64,000 bases of DNA from Ornithodoros turicata (GCF_037126465.1 NW_026999348.1:682001-746000); one strand, 5' to 3'. Shown: positions 21,638 to 34,020, counted from the stretch's first letter. Numbers and translations: made by a program. The notes: generated by a model from the letters alone, not told the origin.

Positions 21638-23567
21638 AGATGCATATTGATGCCTGCAAATTTTCATTTCTTGCTTGCTGCGAATTTTTTCATTGCTTTT
21701 TCCTTTCAGATAGTCACACAATATTGTAAATATTATGTTTCTGCATGGACACCTGGGGGCATATCTATTTGTACATTAGTGTACTCACGTCTTGTATATA
21801 TGGAGAGTAAATAACATAATTGTGTGTACATTTTTATCATTGTACTTCACCTGAAGTGTGTTTATAATTTTTTATATACTAGAGATTGACCAGGTTTGCA
21901 AATGCTAATTAACGGTTGAAAACACTTAACTTGATTTCACTAAAAGGAGCACTTGTAACTGATCCATTATCATATGACCAACTAACATTTGTAAAGAAAG
22001 TCCTTAGTGCTGGTATAGCACCCCATCATCTCAGTTCACAGTTAACCATGCAGCATCGGTGTGGGCAAGAGTACTTCAAAATGGCTACATAATTTATTAT
22101 GCAGTAACAGGCACACTCTATCTTTGCAATGCTACTTTTTAAGATGAAATACATTGACACTTTTCTGCACACAGTATTCGATTCGCCACCATTCGACAAC
22201 CAAACTACTGTGAACAGTCTCTGTGAATGGGAATGACTGTACCCATGTATTCTTTTTTTCATAAGTTCTCGGTTACTGTGACCGAGATACTTTGTAAAGA
22301 AATTTTGACAGCCCTGCAAATACAAACTGGCTTCAGTGTACGCAACAGACTTCTCAGAACAATTAATTGAAATATAATAAAACAGCCGAAACAACATTTT
22401 ATCACAACTCTGTATTTTTCTTTTTTAATGTCCAGCAATTTAGGAGACAGAGTAGGACTTTCTGCCCTCTGATGTTTTCATGTACTTCATAGAGCTGTAA
22501 AACCTAAAAAAGAAAGAATAGAAAAGATACAGAATAGAAGTATAAATAGTTTTGCCTTTCACTTTCGAGCTTAACAAGAAAGTTACATTTTACCATATAT
22601 GTGCTTTTGTATTCTTCTGTTGATGAAAAGGGTACAGGAATAATGATGGAGCAGATAGATAAAGCTGATAACTTTTCTTCGAGAGTGTGCTAATTGTGAC
22701 AAAAGAAATATACGATGAAAGTTGTACAGAAACAGCAAATGTCTGCTGACAAAAATTTTAGAAATCTGGACGTTACTACCTCATGTAGTTTCCGTCCAAA
22801 AGTAGGACTACTCGACATTCTTCAGTCGCGGCAGGGTGCAGAGGTGGAAGTTATAATCTGTGACTAGAAAAAGATTTGGCATGTTCACAAGGGCATTAGT
22901 GCACACCAACATACATGACAACATAGACAACATGATGGCTGCAAACTCACAGTTATTCAACAGAACAAGAAACGGAAACCATGAGTAAAAAAAGATAGTG
23001 TCCATGCAATACGTGTAGAACCACATAATCTCAGGGAAGGTAGAATCGGAAGAGCAATAAATGACTTGCGTCCGAAATTGGGTAACTTGGCATAGTTAGG
23101 ATCAAGGATATGGGCTGCTCCAATACACACTCTGTTTCTATTGTGCCCTTTCAATTGTCTCGCATGCATTTTTCTGCAGCATCGAGCGCAAGAGCATTAA
23201 GGTACCTAGATTCACTCTAGATTCAGAATTGCAATAAATATCATGGGACTCTACCCCATTTCTTGAGGTAATGTGCTGAAATGGAGTAATGGGTTGCCTC
23301 AGAGCGATGACGTAAATCCTATGGTGTCCAAAAGCGTTAGAAGTGCTTTGACAATTTGTGGGGGGGCAGTGAATAGTTCTGCAAGGCATATTTCCTTGAG
23401 CTTGACTTGTAGAAGCAGCATACGTGTATCAGTGCATAATTGATGTTAAGATACAGAAACTATAAGGCTACCAGCTTAGGGTGTTTGTATGTTAAATGAA
23501 GTCCATTGGTAGCAGCCCAAAATTCACATACGAGCTCCTTACCAACAATACGCATGTTAGAAGTGTC
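21638..23567. other. Element interior without a firm gene
   Basis: Possible minus-strand exons are weak: an acceptor GATGCTGCAG at about 23178 followed by a frame with QLKGHNRNR, and TTTTACAG near 22500 followed by LYEVHENIRGQK. They may be last exons or UTR of the THAP transposase, but no donor/acceptor chain is convincing. Confidence 0.25.
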
Positions 23568-23860
23568 GTTGTTTAGGAAAAAGGCTTCTGCTGCGATTGT
23601 CCCCCTCTGTGTCCTGGACTACGCCATTCTCTTCATGATCTGTGGTTAGGGTCCTGTTATGCACCTGTGCGAAGACTTGCAACTGAAAGACAAGGAAAAA
23701 AAAGGGGAAAAATACTGGAATTACAATCTGAAAGCATGATATAAAGAAGAGTGCAGCCACTACGACATAGTGGACAATGACAGTGATATTTCTAACATGC
23801 TGTGGTACGTAAGTGGTTGCAAAGTTTTCCATCAATCTTGCCATGGTCATTTGACAGTTG
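23568..23860 (-). CDS. Candidate C-terminal exons of the THAP transposase
   Basis: At 23568-23692, after acceptor TTGTCTTTCAG, the frame reads LQVFAQVHNRTLTTDH and QDTEGDNRSRSLFPKQRHF, then stop. At about 23730-23860 it reads RLMENFATTYVPQHVRNITV. Both resemble the last blocks of the THAP-transposase family (LE-F-H-like, then H-N, then FPK). They lie on the same strand and downstream of exon 14 of that gene, but the intervening 1.5 kb contains a repeat and I could not trace splice phase across it. Alternative: unrelated small frames. Confidence 0.35.
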
Positions 23861-24843
23861 GATAAAAGTAGAAAAGCTTTTGATGCATGACACGAATCTC
23901 CTTTTTCATTCTCCCAAGGAACCTACCTCCCCTCACTGTACAAAGAGTTGTGTGGCATGACGATGCCACAGACGGATACTTACAAAACATATGAGCAAAT
24001 CTGTCTGTGCAGTCCTGTACTTCTCATACCATAGAGTACAACGAAGTCAAATCAATAAGTCACATTGCAGTATAGGGAACTTCAATGAACAAAAACCTCA
24101 GATAAGGAGTCGCAACACTTTATATGAGTAAAAAGTTCTGCTGGCCACCTTATCATCACTGGCATCACGTAACAGTGTATACATATTCATGGATCAGGAA
24201 GCATTAGGCGCACCTTCATGCACTTTGTGAGTATGGAGATGGGAGGTAGGTTGTGGAACACACTTTCATGGAGAAAGGATTAAGATTTCAAAGAAAAGCA
24301 AGTAAAACAATATAAAACAAGTCTGACATTCTATAACAGGTGTAACAGGCAACTAAACAGAAAGCAAGGAAAAGCGTATGCACTGCAAATTCAGGGAAGA
24401 ATCAGGCTCAATCCTAAAATTTCAGGCTCCAGTTATTGCGTGCACCTGGAGGATGACACCTACATTCTGGGCTACAGGCTCATATTCTGGGCTATAGGTT
24501 TTCAACATGCCACTTGATTATTATGCCACGAATTCAAAAAGAACTGTTACATAATCCGGTGAAGGCAGACCATGTCTATTTGAAGGGGCACTAAAATACA
24601 AAAACAACTATTTACATGAAAGTACGTGTTCGGATTATAGTATAATACAATCGAAACTAGCTCACAAAGCACAACCATTTGAAGAAAAATGCAATGTAAA
24701 CAGTCTTTGGCAGCAATGAGCACGATTGAAGAGGGGCAACAACGATTACCAGCATCCAATGAGACAGTATAGGAGAAGCATGCGCATGCCTTTCATGTTC
24801 ATGTGGATTTGGAACGGGGCTGGCCGTAGCGCGTACACTATAT

Positions 24844-25396
24844 ACAGGGTGTCCACGCTAAGTGTGAACAGATTTTTTTAAAATATATATAACACTTTTT
24901 CCAAGATGAAATCAACTGCAATATAGCATATGCTAAAGGGCACTCCCTAGCAGGGCATTAGCAAAGTTCAAAGGCAATGTCTTCATTAACTTTCATTAAT
25001 TAACTTTTTAATTATAAAAGCTACAAAGTTGTCCCAATGAGAACATCTGTTCCTTTCGGTCACCTGATATCGTAGCCGTTTTCAGAACAAAAATCCGTTC
25101 GATAGATCGCCCGCAAAAAATTCGTGAAGGGACGCCATTTTTTCTTTATTTTGTTCATTGCGCTTCTTAGAAGACGCGTCTTTCTTTCAGCCCCAATCTG
25201 AGAGGGAGAAAGAGCACACTATCGCCTCTCGCGTCCTGGAAAAAGATTACAAGGAAACAGAAAATGCAACCCAAGATAAGGCCAGTTCCGATAGAGTCAC
25301 CCGATACATTTGTTTTTGTTTTGTTTCCCCAAGTTAAAGATCATCTTCGACGCATGAGGCGGCACTGTGCTCCTTCCCCCTCTCCCGTTGGGGACT
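24844..25396. repeat. Repeat insertion beginning ACAGGGTGTCCACG, truncating the transposase
   Basis: From TATACAGGGTGTCCACGCTA (24842) onward the sequence has no relation to the transposase. At 25391-25397 the coding similarity stops in mid-exon (after QTSGLES on the minus strand). An ACAGGGTGTTTTG start of similar type occurs at 33135. The right boundary is the coding break; no second TIR is seen, so the family is open. Confidence 0.4.
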
Positions 25397-26052
25397 CGAG
25401 CCCTGATGTCTGACCCACTCTTGATAGTTGTTGAACATCCTTCAGTAGCCTTGGGTTCAGTACAATCTTCAGAAGTCTTACATAATCTACGGTACCTGTA
25501 CATTCAGAGCATTTGTTGTCCTTGCCATGTACGCTCTACATACATTATGTGTATTACATGTGAAGTATGTTAGACTAACACACTAAGGAAAATGTGCTTC
25601 TCCTAATTCAAATTACCAGGCTGTAGACACGGCCTTTCTCCAACTGTGTCATGTAAGCAGCGATGATATGGACCTTCGTGACCAGTATGGACATTTGTAA
25701 TGTGGCGTGTCATGCCTAATGAAGCAATGTTTGTGTCAGAGCTACATATCTGTTGGTATATGATTAAGTCTTACTTTTCCACATGCTCAATAGTTGTTCT
25801 GAATTCCCCTCGGCCGTGGAATTGCACCAGTAGAGATGGTTGCAAATATGCTGCACCCATGGTTTTAAAGGAGCACCTGTACTGCTTTTAGCTGCTGTGT
25901 CCAATTTCTTCTTCAAACCTGCATACAAAATTTAAATACATAATAAGCCCACAATAAAAATTCATGACATAAAATAAATTCAACGGGAGAGAACTGAAAT
26001 GGTCATGATGTACAGCGTATCAGTAGCAGTGCAATCCACCCTAGAGTGTAGG

Positions 26053-27339
26053 CAGTGTTGGGCAGTACTTGATGTACCAACGTACTCAAGTAGTACTTTA
26101 AGTAAATTTCTGTGTACTTGTACTTTACTTTAAGTACATTTCAAATCGTGTACTTTGTACTGTACTTAAAGTACTTTTTTTCTGAGTACTTTCCCATCAA
26201 GTACTCAAGTACCCAAAGTTAGACTCCAGACAAAAATCATAAGTGAGTATCAAAAATGCACCCTACTAAAAGCGCTAAAATGACAACAAGACGATGAAAA
26301 CACACAGATAGGGCTATAAATCTCTGAGTTTTCGTCGTCTTGCCGTCATTTTAGCGCTTCTAGTGGAATGCAGTACAAGATACCCAGTATGACATTTTAC
26401 CAAAAGGATTTTTGTGCGTCTAAAGAGCATATTTGTTGAAGCAAATCTATTGTTGAGAGGCTTGAAATGTTGAAAAAGTATCAACGCTTCTATGGTTATG
26501 TGAAACGAATGGAATGAAAAGACACGCACACATTATGATACTGCAACCGGCAGCACAATGACTTGGTCAATTGTCATTTCAGTTCTGCCAATGCATGGTT
26601 CTATGCCCTTTTATATCATTTCCTCCATTGGCAATTAATAATCAATTTATATCACAATGTGTGATTGCATTACACATGCTTTCATTTTTACATTTTACGT
26701 TTTTTTAATTGGTCACATGGATTACATTGCTGCATATCACAGTCGTATAAAAATGAAAGCTTACATCGTGTTTCATTGTTTTTAATTTTCTTCGTGTTCT
26801 TTTTTAAAGATGTTGTATTCCAAAAAGCAGCAAGGAATGCCCAGAAATGTATAATCTCTGTTGGCTTGTACTTTCCCCCCTGACAATATCTAGTCTTTTA
26901 TACCCGAAGATTAGTACCGGAACACCACACTAGGTGGGTGACCTTGGATCAGTCAGGGTATAATACTATTTTGCATAATCGCACCACAGCTGACTGATTA
27001 CCTCTCTACATGTAACTGCAAATGATAACATCTGATTTAGTTCATATACACGGGTTAGCACTTAACCTAGGACTTTATGGTTTCAGAGCATTTGTCAAGA
27101 ATGCTCGTTGAAGTTTTGCCAAAAAAAAAGAAAGACAAAGATACTAAACAGTGAAATGCAAAGTGATAAATTAAACTGATGTAGTACTTGATGAGTACTT
27201 GAAGTATTTTGCTTAGTACTTTGTACTTTACTTGAAGTACATTTGGAATTTGGTACTTTGTACGTATTGAAGTACTAATGACACCAGGTACTTGGTACTT
27301 TATCTGAAGTACAATTTTGAGGTACTTTGCCCATCACTG
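26053..27339. mobile_element. hAT-like non-autonomous element B, with AGTACTT iterons
   Basis: It starts CAGTGTTGGGCAGTACTT; the inverse of its end is CAGTGATGGGCAAAGTACCT. The 8-bp duplication is AGTGTAGG (26045-26052) against GGTGTAGG (27340-27347). About 150 bp at each end are dense in AGTACTT/AAGTACT. No transposase frame inside 1287 bp. It sits in intron 11 of the THAP transposase gene, between donor 27374 and acceptor 25918, so it need not have broken the coding sequence. Confidence 0.85.
26264..26363. repeat. 36-bp-arm hairpin inside hAT-like element B
   Basis: AAAAGCGCTAAAATGACAAC on the left and GTCATTTTAGCGCTTCTAG on the right are inverse repeats, continuing through AAGACGATGAAAAC / GTTTTCGTCGTCTT. 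The loop is about 26 bases. Confidence 0.8.
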
Positions 27340-30274
27340 GGTGTAGGTTACACAGTAAGCAAGTAAATATCACATTTCACCACATGCCAGGTATCAAATC
27401 CATGCACTATGCTGGGTTCCATTTCACGCATGTGCTTTCTGACTGCAGGATGTCGACCAGTCGTAATGGATGCCACGATGATGTCATTTGATTTCAGTTC
27501 GTCCAGGCATCTCACAAATCCCACCTTTTCCATGTTTGTGCTGGATGCAACATCTGGAGACTAGAGCAAGAAGAACAAACAAAAAGAAAGAATCAAACTA
27601 TGGCAGCTGGCAGGCCTTATACGAGTAATATGTGCCAAACACTTACCTCACCAACCTGTACTTGAACGGAGCTGACGATTTTCTTTGAATGGCCTTCCAT
27701 AAAAGTGTATGTCATGTACTAGGCACAGTGACCAGGAGAATCACATCTGCCATCTCCAAGGAGGTCAACAGGCTTGTCTCGAAGTGAAAGGAGCAGGTTG
27801 TGGTGTTCTGCATTCCAAACCTGTAAGATTTGTGCAATGTAACAGCCATTATTGCAGAAAGCAAACTCAATCCCTCCTTATACACTGAAGCACCGATGCT
27901 TGTCAGCTACTACTTATCACAATCATATGATGATAATTAACATTTTTTAGATAGATTTTCAAGTATTGTGCAAGCGACTAGGAACTACGTAGTACCTGTG
28001 ATACAGCAGGCAGTAGGCAACCTTTCTGATATGTGTCGTATGCAACCTTTGAAATCATTTGTATGTTGATGGAGCTCAGCAGTCGAAGAACCTTTAGAAA
28101 AGGATGTAGCGTTTTATTACGTGTGCTCCCAAACCTGCAAGTACACACCTTGGTGGGACTGGATCCGTTGAACAGTATTGCACCGGACAGCAAAACGTTT
28201 CCTGCAGCCATCCTGTTCAATTCTGGCTGACTGTTCCAAGATAATTTGTGGCCGCTTGCACATTCGGACACAACAGTGAGAAGCGTGCCCCGAACTGACG
28301 TGGTAACCTTGCATGACTCACTGCAACTGCGACATGCTTTGAACAATTCCAGTAGTGGGGCTTCAAAGACAATGAATTTTCGCTGTTCCACTGGACATTC
28401 AGGTGAAGTGGTGTCTCTAGAAAATAATTGGCCATCCTTAGTCATAAGTTTGCTTCAACAGAAAGTGTTCCTGTACCCTTCAAGGAAGCTATCCTCAGAT
28501 GGGTAGTAGCTCTCATCAGTTTCTTCTCCCACTGTAGATGTCATACTGATGTCCTGCACCTGTCCAAAAACTCCAAAAATGTTACAAAGTCTGCAACACG
28601 TAACAAAGCTAGTGGTTCCACCTGTGGACTTGGCAGAATCTGCGGAGTGGGGGTCGATGTAATGATTGGCCCACATGATGTCCTTTCAGATGCCTTTGTG
28701 TCCATGTAAGGATTGCAAAAATATTAACAATTGGATACAGACTCACCCCTATTCTACCTCTTGAGCAATCACACATCTGTAACTGGTAGAAGCACGAGGG
28801 GGAGACGAAGCCACAGGTAGGAATGCTGTCACTCCTGGCAAATCCGGATCATCATTTTTAGCATACCAGCTTCCAGCTATTTCTGTCATGTTAACTTGAG
28901 TGCCTGGATCACTCACACACACAAAAACAAAAAGAGTAATAAGAAATGCGGATCACATTGAGCACTAACCTTGTATACATTCTTACATGCAGACTTCATA
29001 GTGGTTGGAGAGACAGTGCTGCAGTATGCATGGTCGAACTCGACTACAGTTGTTTCCTGCAAAGTAGGAAAGTTCAAGTTTACTGAGTATATTTGGTTCG
29101 GAATTCTTGCAGTACAGATCTGGACAAGTCTTTTTTACTGCGTACTTCACAAACAGTGTCCGTCGACGTGGACAATGTACTGGCAGCATCAGTAGTGTCA
29201 TCCGATACGGTGACTTCCATGCACAAGTCAATGAAATCGTTGCAGTCGACCTGAAACAGTTTTAACACTATTTCAAAAGAGAAATTTTCAAAAGATGACC
29301 AAATGATGAGATCTCTACATACTACGAAGCAGTCTGGCGCCACTTCAACACCGGAATGTCCCTAAAATTAAATTTGTTCATGTTCACAATGCCCAGTAGG
29401 TAGGATAACACGAGCTAAATGGTATACGTCATCGCTATATTATAATCTATACATGTATGACACCCGTACATACCTGAGACGTTGTGTTGAGCCCGTCACC
29501 ACTTCGAAGCAGAATAACAGGTGACGGAACGGCAGTTTGCTTCAGACGTTTTCGCACTTCGCCTACTGCGGCAACTTCGTAGTCATCGGCAGCAAAATGG
29601 GCTGAGCACACACGACACGACTGCTGTATCTCATAGCCGAGTGCTTCGAAACACTGTCGTTTTCGCGCATTGTCCTGTAGAATCTTCTGGTAGAAAACGC
29701 CCGTCGTCGAAGATGAACGATTTCCGCATCCCCGAACGCCACAACGAAAACCAGGCATACGTAAATACGCGACACAACAGTGACAAACAAGTGATTTGAT
29801 TACTTTCACAGACTTTCACTTTCTGCTTCGCGCGGCCAGCATGACCACCCACGACGTAGACAATAAGCGCGATAACACAGACGGCCTTGCAAACGGCACG
29901 GCGGGTCGTGCCGGCGAAGTAGCTCAATGTTTTATTAGTATAGAAACTATGTTCTTCAAATGACTGGAAGTGAACGTCATATTTAAAATGACGTTTAGCT
30001 GTAACGATAATGTGTGTCAACTTTGTTCTCTACAAACTAATTGTCACGTGGTACAGGTTGACTAATCCCGGACGCTCTGGACCTGGACCCAAGTTACTCT
30101 TTTTTTGCCGTTCGTTGGCAGCACCGCCCATGTTCTGGCAACCTTCAAAATATGTATACGTAAAAAATATTCCGAATTGTGAGGTAATGCTTTCTCTGTG
30201 TTATCAAACAATGATAATGTGCAGGATGGTGGGCCAAAATATGGGGGTTATTTTTCACTTTTCGATCCCTTTAA

Positions 30275-30929
30275 ACACGTCGAGCTCGTAATGGCGGGGA
30301 TGACGTTTGGATCTTTTGGGTAGTTTATACTAAAAATTAAGTATCTATCTTCCTTGCGCGAGGAGTATTTTGGTGAAAAGATCAACGCGGAAGATTGTCA
30401 CCTTGAGCGACTACTTTAGCCTGAAGCATGTAGCCTGCTCTTTCCTACTGGTTCCCAGTACCGCACTCTAAAACCAGAACATTTGCCAATTACGCGTTAA
30501 GAACCAATCACTGTCCTGAATGATATCATTCTTGCGCCAGAGTGGGAAAAAGGGATGAGCACAACTTTTGTGGCATGATGCGCCGACGCGAATGCCCACA
30601 AAAGAGCCGTACACCTCCCGTTATGAACCAATCGGGATGGAGAAAATGATAATATCCAGAATTGTAATACCGCCAGACGATGCTAGATAAAGCTCCGTTT
30701 CTGGCGTGTCAGCGGTCCCAATGCCGTGAGTGCACGCGGAGCGGAGTTTGGTGTACGCTGCGAACGGGGTCGTGGCAACGCTCTATTAACCGCCAAGAAA
30801 CGGAATAAAATGCGCCCTGGGGCGTGACTGTATTAAACATAAGACGGTCACAAATGAGCGGGACAAAGTAACATGCCACTTTAACGATATCCTGCACTGT
30901 CTTTCAAGGAAAGTAAGCTGTGGTGTTTA
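30275..30929. other. No gene recognised
   Basis: Outside the right TTAA of the two-gene element. Short frames, nothing named. Confidence 0.5.
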
Positions 30930-31210
30930 GAGGAGGAAAGAAAACGATTAAAAACGATTATGTAAAAGAAGACGATTAAACGACTCCTAGGAAAACGTTT
31001 ATATACGAATACGTGCCGCTGTACGTTTATGCAAACAAAAACGTTTAAACGTATCCTGGGAAAACGTTTAAATACGTATACGTGCTGTTGAACGTATATC
31101 TAACAGAACACGTTTAAACGTCGTTTAAGAAAACGTTTAATCTGCGAAACGTGTTACAAAACGCGTTTCTTAAGAAAACGTTTTGACGTTTAACATAGAG
31201 CTCTAGTTTA
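30930..31210. repeat. AAACGTTTAAACG iteron-rich segment (possible hAT-like end)
   Basis: AACGTTTAA, AAACGTTT or AACGATTA recurs about fifteen times in 280 bp. Read inward from the right it starts TAGAGCTCTATGTTAAACGT, a hAT-style end. No partner end or duplication was found, so only one side of an element may be present. Confidence 0.4.
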
Positions 31211-31702
31211 TACCCTAAATGGTATAAATTTTTCTAATAGTGTGGTCTGACTTGTGGATATTTTTTAAACAAAATTATTGCGCATGGGCTGTTATACAAA
31301 AAAGGGAGAATTCATATTCCTGGATTTTGTTCAATTAGACACACCCTGAAACGGTGCTAACAAGGCATGAATGTAGAGTAGATACACATTTGTATGGAAC
31401 ACATGTTAGATTTGCGTTGTTCAAAGAATACCAACTGCAATTACCTTAGCAAATATTCACTTGAACGTTTCTCGGTTTGTATTTTCTTATTTATTGTCTC
31501 GTTGCACACACAGGTTCCATTAACATTTGCACTCTCACAACTTGTGCGACTGCAAAATATTACGAGTATTTCCCGAAGAGCCCATATGTCTACTGCATAG
31601 GATCCTGCTACCGATCACTGGTATTAAATGGACTACTAGGACATAATTTCCGACAAAAGGAGACAAGCCGAAAGATCACGATTATACGTTTCATATAAAG
31701 TA

Positions 31703-32650
31703 CTACAGGCTTTCTAGAGCAACAACAAAAATGCAGAAAGTGAGACACAGAATGGGGAGAAAGTGAGACTGAAGTAGTAAGAGCGTAGTGCGGCAGTCCG
31801 GCACTCCGGTTGTCCTCGTAAGGCAGGTCGGCTGAAGTTGGTCATAACCAAAAACTTGTAAGAGCTGTCGAAGCCACAAAACTTCTTGTGACGCGTGTGC
31901 CGCTGCGACATATTCGGCCTCTGTAGATGACAACGCTACAGACATCTGTTTCCTCGTGGACCAGGAGACGGGACTGCCTCCCAGCTGGACGAAGTACCCG
32001 CTAGTCGATTTGCGGTCCGACACATCTCCTGCCGCATCCACGTAGCACTCCAGCTTCATACCTGGCTGCCCGGAGAGCTTCAGCTTTAAGCTTCTGGTGT
32101 ACTTCAAGTAACGTAAAAGCTTTTTCACGGCATTCCAGTCTTGCTGGCGTGGCTTACTCACGCGACGACAAAGAATTCCGATGGCACAAGCAATGTCCGG
32201 TCGCGTAGTTGTGCTCAAGTACAGCAGCTCCCCGACAGCTTGACGGTACTGATCGTTGGTCGGCAGTAAGCTGTGATCCCCACTAAATTTCAGGTAGTCG
32301 GGGTCCATAGGTGTGTGACTAGGCTTGACGTCCATGAGCTGGTATTTTTCCAGAAGGGTGTCGATCTTTTTAGCTTGGTGGATGTAGAAGCAACCATCTT
32401 CTGATCTCTCTATTTCGATTCCTAGGTACCGGCTGACATGCCCAAGGTCCTTGAGCTCGAAATGCTTGTTCAAACTTTTCCAGACTCCAGCAATGACTGA
32501 ATCATCCTTGTGGCAAATCAGCATATCGTCAACATACACGCCGACAACATACACGTCAACATTCCGCCGACGAGACAGCAATTTGCAACTGAATACGGAA
32601 TTTTTAATTTTCATGTTAAGAAAGCGCAATAAAACTAGCCATAGGCACAT
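31703..32650 (-). pseudogene. Ty1/copia reverse transcriptase-RNase H remnant
   Basis: Minus-strand frame: VYVVGVYVDDMLICHK is the copia RT catalytic box (YVDD). HFELKDLGHVSRYLGIEIE follows, then QYRQAVGELLYLSTTTRPDI, then the RNase H blocks YVDAAGDVSDRKSTSGYF and ALSSTEAEYVAAAHASQE. Upstream RT fingers, integrase and gag are absent, so the copy is 5'-truncated. Just before the last RNase H block the expected YEDNRSA appears in another frame (near 31830), a frameshift. Downstream a pyrimidine-rich stretch replaces the usual histidine block. No LTRs found. The first Met is inside degenerate sequence and is not a true start. Confidence 0.9.
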
Positions 32651-32755
32651 TCCAGGAGGTTTAGAGCTACTGGTCTGTAAATCACAACGGTTGTAGCCGG
32701 TTCATAATAAACATAGAACAGAAAATGCAAAAATGCAGATTGTATCATCTTGCCT

Positions 32756-32850
32756 AGAGGTGAGCGCCGCCGCCGGAGGTCGGGGCCGCGCCGTCGCCGC
32801 CGTGCCAAAACTGTCGGCGCGCCACTGCCGCCGCCGCTGCCGCCGATGTT
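32756..32850. repeat. CCGCCG-rich end-like segment
   Basis: CTAGAGGTGAGCGCCGCCG opens 95 bp of GCCGCC-type iterations in otherwise A+T-rich DNA. It resembles one terminus of a hAT-like element of the iteron type, but neither the second end nor a duplication is seen. Confidence 0.3.
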
Positions 32851-33129
32851 GAAAAATCAGCGCGGCTGTATAATGTGCCCATTGTGATCCATTTTCTATA
32901 AAAATATCTTCCATGCCTAATATTTTTGTTTGTTTTTCTTGCATCTTATGTCCCAGGCTTCGTTTGTGGTGTTTTTAGCAGTAACGAATTTCATCCCATG
33001 ATATGCTGTTTATGCTTTACAGTTTCATTTCATAGTCGACCCTGGAGGCACAACTCCAGGGAAACTTGTCATTCCATTCCTGCAGGTTGTTTGCAAGTCA
33101 TCCACCAACACCATATAGCACTGGTCATT

Positions 33130-33990
33130 ATCCATATACAGGGTGTTTTGTTTTTAATTCATTACCGAATTTTTGTTAAAAAAATACCGGAACAAAACAG
33201 ATGCCGCTTTTGAGTTGGTCAGGCTAATATTATCTCGAAGAAAGTATGTAACTACAAGATCATCAATTACCTAAAATTCATTAATTCCTTAATTAGGGGA
33301 TTTCACGCAAAAACGGGATAGCAGAACGGAAGATATTCCTCGTTGAAAGCCATTCCGTGTTTAAGAAATCCTTAAACGCGCACGTGTGTTGAAATATCCG
33401 ACGCTGAATGTCGGTATGCAAATGAGCCGGACCAAGAAGTACGCAATATCCGAGCGCAGAAATGACGCGAACTTCGCCTTATCTGGGTTGGAAAGCGATC
33501 TATCTGGCCAACAGATTAGCGCCTACACCAATCAGCTCGATCGCTCCAAAGCACGTGGTCCTCCCACGTGGATTGCCCGTCGCTCTTTCTGCCCTCGAAA
33601 AGTGTGTGCCGGCGAAAAGCACGCAGTCAGAGAGGGTGGTTTCAATCGCGGGGCTTATAACGCGCGCGAAGCGTGCCAGCCTCAACCCACTCGCTCTGGA
33701 CATGCTTATACTGTAAGACTTTTATTTCGCGAGCCTTTAATTTTCGTGAATTTTGCGAATCGAGAAAATTCGCCAACTTTAAGGGCACGCTAAAATTTCA
33801 AACGAACAAGGACGTAAGAGGCACCGTCCGGGGTGCGTGCACAACCTGTGAGTGCACATCATTCATGAGGAGCACTGAGCTGTGGACGTCAGGGCCTTTC
33901 CCGCAAGTGTGGTGCGAATATTGTGGACACTCCCCTGTGTCTCACGTCGCGGTTAGTGAATACAGTCTTGAAAGTGAATTATCGTAGAGA
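33130..33990. repeat. Repeat starting TACAGGGTGTTTTG; no gene
   Basis: The start resembles other ACAGGGTGT ends in the window (2807 reversed, 24844). A 135-codon frame (33386-33793) has no domain I recognise and overlaps other frames of similar length, so I treat it as non-coding. Confidence 0.3.
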
Positions 33991-34020
33991 TGACCTCAAA
34001 GTGGGGTTCAAGGTTATAAA

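Larger units (their letters stand above)
25391..29758 (-). pseudogene. THAP-domain transposase (Kolobok-like), at least 14 exons, broken
   Basis: Exons, all with GT-AG borders and consistent phase: 29474-29758, 29323-29361, 29146-29250, 28987-29056, 28758-28903, 28622-28693, 28477-28553, 28149-28416, 27996-28091, 27647-27820, 27374-27560, 25775-25918, 25617-25715, and 25495 to about 25391. Exon 1 is a THAP zinc finger: start MPGFRCGVRGC, then CSAHFAADDYE and RKRLKQTAVPS, giving the C-x4-C...C-x2-H ligand order for DNA binding. Exons 8-9 carry the family block KFIVFEAPLLELF, AAGNVLLSGAILF. Exon 10 has LLGDGRCDSPG (first catalytic Asp). Exon 11 has ITTGRHPAV, where the family's second Asp should stand and is Gly, then FDTWHVVK, a DxxH motif. 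Exon 12 has ICNHLYWC. Breaks: in-frame TAG at 27719-27721, lost Asp, and a 3' end cut at about 25391. The start is the Met at the conventional THAP position. Confidence 0.8.
20644..30274. mobile_element. TTAA-flanked two-gene DNA transposon (Kolobok/T2-like), 9.6 kb
   Basis: The left end is TTAA-AGGGACCGAAAAGTGAA (20644-20664). The right end, read inward on the minus strand, is TTAA-AGGGATCGAAAAGTGAA (30274-30254). After that the similarity continues loosely to a TAAACC/TAACC block, so the TIR is about 25 bp. TTAA duplications and AAAGGRR-type ends are known for the Kolobok/T2 group, whose transposases carry THAP domains. Here a THAP gene starts 512 bp inside the right end and runs left. A ballast-domain gene starts 291 bp inside the left end and runs right. 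Later insertions are a hAT-like element (26053-27339) and a repeat near 24844-25396. Without them the element would be about 7.8 kb. The gene assignments are strong; the claim that both lie in one transposon is inference from the ends. Confidence 0.65.

Noticed and set aside
28092..28148. In-frame insertion of 19 codons in the THAP transposase
   Set aside because: It is bounded by GTGTGT and CTAAAG, is 57 nt long and interrupts a conserved block; a short phase-0 intron explains it.
28455..28676. Premature TGA at 28455-28457 in the THAP transposase
   Set aside because: A 60-nt GT-AG intron (28417-28476) with matching phase removes it, so it is not a lesion.
33386..33793. 135-codon frame
   Set aside because: No domain, competing frames of similar length in the same place, and a repeat-like context starting TACAGGGTGTTTTG.
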